15,897 nucleotides of DNA from DASXRA01 sp046734315 (GTDB lineage: Bacteria > Actinomycetota > Actinomycetes > Mycobacteriales > Jatrophihabitantaceae). The stretch lies in contig JBKPQY010000247.1 of the NCBI GenBank assembly GCA_046734315.1, positions 1-15,897 of the forward strand, in the 5' to 3' direction. Of this stretch, positions 14,534 to 15,897 are shown one piece after another. Both the position numbers and the translations under genes were made by a program. How positions within the stretch are numbered: position 1 is the stretch's first letter; every line of letters starts with the position of its first letter. Under the pieces are notes generated by a model. That model was not told the origin of the DNA. It ran no database searches and was given only the letters and a program-made list of their open reading frames with translations.

Positions 14534-15897
14534 GGGCGCTCCTTCTCGGCGCCGTCTGGGTCCACCTCGCGTCGTCGGTCCTGCTGGTGGGAGCGCTCTT
14601 CCTGCTGCTCCTCGCCGGCCCGAGGACGGACGCGACAATGCGACGGTGGGAGCGCTCGGTCGTCGTCCGGTCCCGCCTGCTCATCCTGATCGCGCTCGTC
14701 GCGGGTCTAGTCTGGCTCGTCGCGCGGACGGCCGCCTTCGAGAACCGTCCTGGCGCCGCGCTAGAGCCGCGCGCGGTCTGGCACGCGGCGCTCGACACGT
14801 GGCCCGGCCTCGTGTGGCTCGGGCGGCAGGGGGTCCTTGTGGTGCTCGCCGCGTTTCTCTGGGCCCGCGTCGACGTGACCGCGCGCCGCGACTGGGTCGC
14901 CGCTCGCGTCCAGGCGCTCGGCCTCGGGGGGCTCGCCCTCGGCCTCGCCAGTGCCTCGAGTCACGCCGCCGCGAGCGGGCCCGAGGCGGCGTGGGCCATC
15001 GCGGTGGACGCCTCGCACGTGATCGCGACGGGGCTCTGGGTCGGCGGCCTTCCGGCGCTGGCGCTCCTGCTCCGCGAGGCCAGTCGCGACGACGACGCCG
15101 ACGCGCATGCGGCTGCCCTCGGAACGGCGCGGCGGTTCTCGCATGCCGCGCTCGTCGCGGTGCTGGTCCTCGTCGCGTCGGGCTCGGCCAGCGCCATCGC
15201 CCAGGTGGGAAGCGTCGCCGCCCTCGCGGGAACGACCCACGGCCACTTGCTGCTCGCCAAGCTCGCGCTGTTGATCCCGATCCTCGCGCTGGCGGCCGTG
15301 AATCGCGTCCGCCTGCTTCCTGCGAACGCGCCAGGCGCGACGCGGCGGCTCGCCGCCTTCGTCACACTCGAGGCGCTACTCGCGCTCGCCGTCCTCGCGA
15401 TCGCGGCGACGATGACACTGACGACGCCCGCCCGTCACGCCGAGCCCGTGTGGCCGTTTCCGTTCCGACTCACACTCGACGGGCTCGACGACGTGGGCCG
15501 CCGGCGGGCGGTCGCCGCGAGCCAGATAGGGCTCACCGCCGTCGTGGCTCTGCTTGGGGCGGCGATCCTCCGTCGCCGTCGCGTCCCGCTCCTCGCCGGC
15601 GCAGCCACCCTCGCCGTTGTCGCCGCGGCGCTCGGCCTGCCGCCGCTCGTCCTGGACGCCTATCCGACGACGTTCCGGCGGCCGCCCGTCACCTATCACG
15701 CCACGTCCATCGCGGCCGGCATGGCCGTCTACGCCGAGCATTGCGCGAGCTGCCACGGTGCCGACGGCGGCGGCGTGGCCCGCACGGATTTGCGATCCCG
15801 TTCGATGGCGCGCCGCCACGCCGGCGAGATCTTCTGGATCGTCGGCCGCGGGATCCCAGAGCGTGGGATGCCGGCCTTCGAGAGCCGTCTCGCCGAG
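14530..15897 (+). CDS. copD: CopD-type copper membrane protein fused to a c-type cytochrome domain (3'-truncated)
   Basis: The frame is open from ATG 14530 to the window end (456 codons, no stop). Residues 1-375 are strongly hydrophobic, with about eight or nine membrane segments. VDASHVIATGLWVGGLPAL (159-177) and THGHLLLAKLALLIPILAL (236-254) match the His-bearing helices of CopD proteins, which act with CopC in copper uptake or handling. After a last helix (LAGAATLAVVAAALGL) the chain continues with ATSIAAGMAVYAEHCASCHG: CASCH at 405-409 is a haem c attachment site, followed by a GMPAF segment whose Met447 is a likely axial ligand. The cytochrome domain should face the periplasm. CopD-cytochrome c fusions occur in some bacteria, but this is not the classical PcoD/CopD layout. 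Third codon positions are almost all G or C. The ATGA overlap with copC indicates coupled translation. Confidence 0.88.
   Translation, partial: MRALLLGAVWVHLASSVLLVGALFLLLLAGPRTDATMRRWERSVVVRSRLLILIALVAGLVWLVARTAAFENRPGAALEPRAVWHAALDTWPGLVWLGRQGVLVVLAAFLWARVDVTARRDWVAARVQALGLGGLALGLASASSHAAASGPEAAWAIAVDASHVIATGLWVGGLPALALLLREASRDDDADAHAAALGTARRFSHAALVAVLVLVASGSASAIAQVGSVAALAGTTHGHLLLAKLALLIPILALAAVNRVRLLPANAPGATRRLAAFVTLEALLALAVLAIAATMTLTTPARHAEPVWPFPFRLTLDGLDDVGRRRAVAASQIGLTAVVALLGAAILRRRRVPLLAGAATLAVVAAALGLPPLVLDAYPTTFRRPPVTYHATSIAAGMAVYAEHCASCHGADGGGVARTDLRSRSMARRHAGEIFWIVGRGIPERGMPAFESRLAE

Noticed and set aside
14093..14638. Minus-strand ORFs across copC and copD
   Set aside because: Arg/Pro-rich shadow frames opposite genes with family motifs and coupled starts.
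1..15897. CRISPR array, tRNA, rRNA, insertion sequence or phage signature
   Set aside because: I looked for regular repeats, cloverleaf-like segments, terminal inverted repeats and transposase motifs and saw none.

Overview
The window looks like chromosome from a high-GC Gram-negative soil or sediment bacterium. The Gram-negative assignment rests on a three-part RND exporter with an outer-membrane channel, lipoprotein signals, a Tat signal and a periplasmic CopC-type protein. Nothing here fixes the lineage. A large cyclase/AAA/TPR regulator next to copper genes would suit Rokubacteria-like (NC10-related) or proteobacterial genomes, but that is a guess. All recognisable genes are on the + strand.

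Layout. (1) 1-178 is the C-terminal tail of an unrecognised protein. (2) 203-3490 encodes a 1095-residue signalling protein with a class III nucleotidyl cyclase domain, a STAND/AAA-type ATPase and a long TPR region. (3) 3491-3977 has no intact recognised gene. It does hold a well-started small reading frame (3660-3975) that reads as a helix-turn-helix protein if a 2-base contraction in a CTCTC run at 3748-3752 is undone. Its stop would lie 2 bases before the next gene. (4) 3978-6012 is an OmpR-family response regulator and a sensor histidine kinase, overlapping by 8 bases. (5) 6013-6132 is a short control region with a GC hairpin and a 14-bp palindrome. (6) 6133-12420 is an RND efflux operon: an unlisted 37-residue membrane-type small ORF overlapping the next start (ATGA), a membrane fusion protein, a heavy-metal-type RND pump and a NodT-family outer-membrane lipoprotein. 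(7) 12470-12661 is a small lipoprotein with a TTG start. (8) 12662-13110 has no gene I can support. (9) 13111-15897 is a tight cluster: a Tat-exported beta-propeller (PD40) protein, a CopC-domain protein and a CopD-type membrane protein fused to a c-type cytochrome domain, cut by the window end.

How the genes may work together (inference). The two-component system most likely senses an envelope stress, perhaps metal, and controls the pump operon downstream. The pump has the D...D...E pattern of metal-exporting RND proteins in its fourth transmembrane helix. With CopC/CopD nearby, a metal theme, possibly copper, is reasonable, but the CopC protein lacks one classical Cu(II) ligand. The most interesting items are the small ORF in front of the pump operon, the frameshifted helix-turn-helix gene ahead of the response regulator, the CopC ligand change and the CopD-cytochrome fusion.
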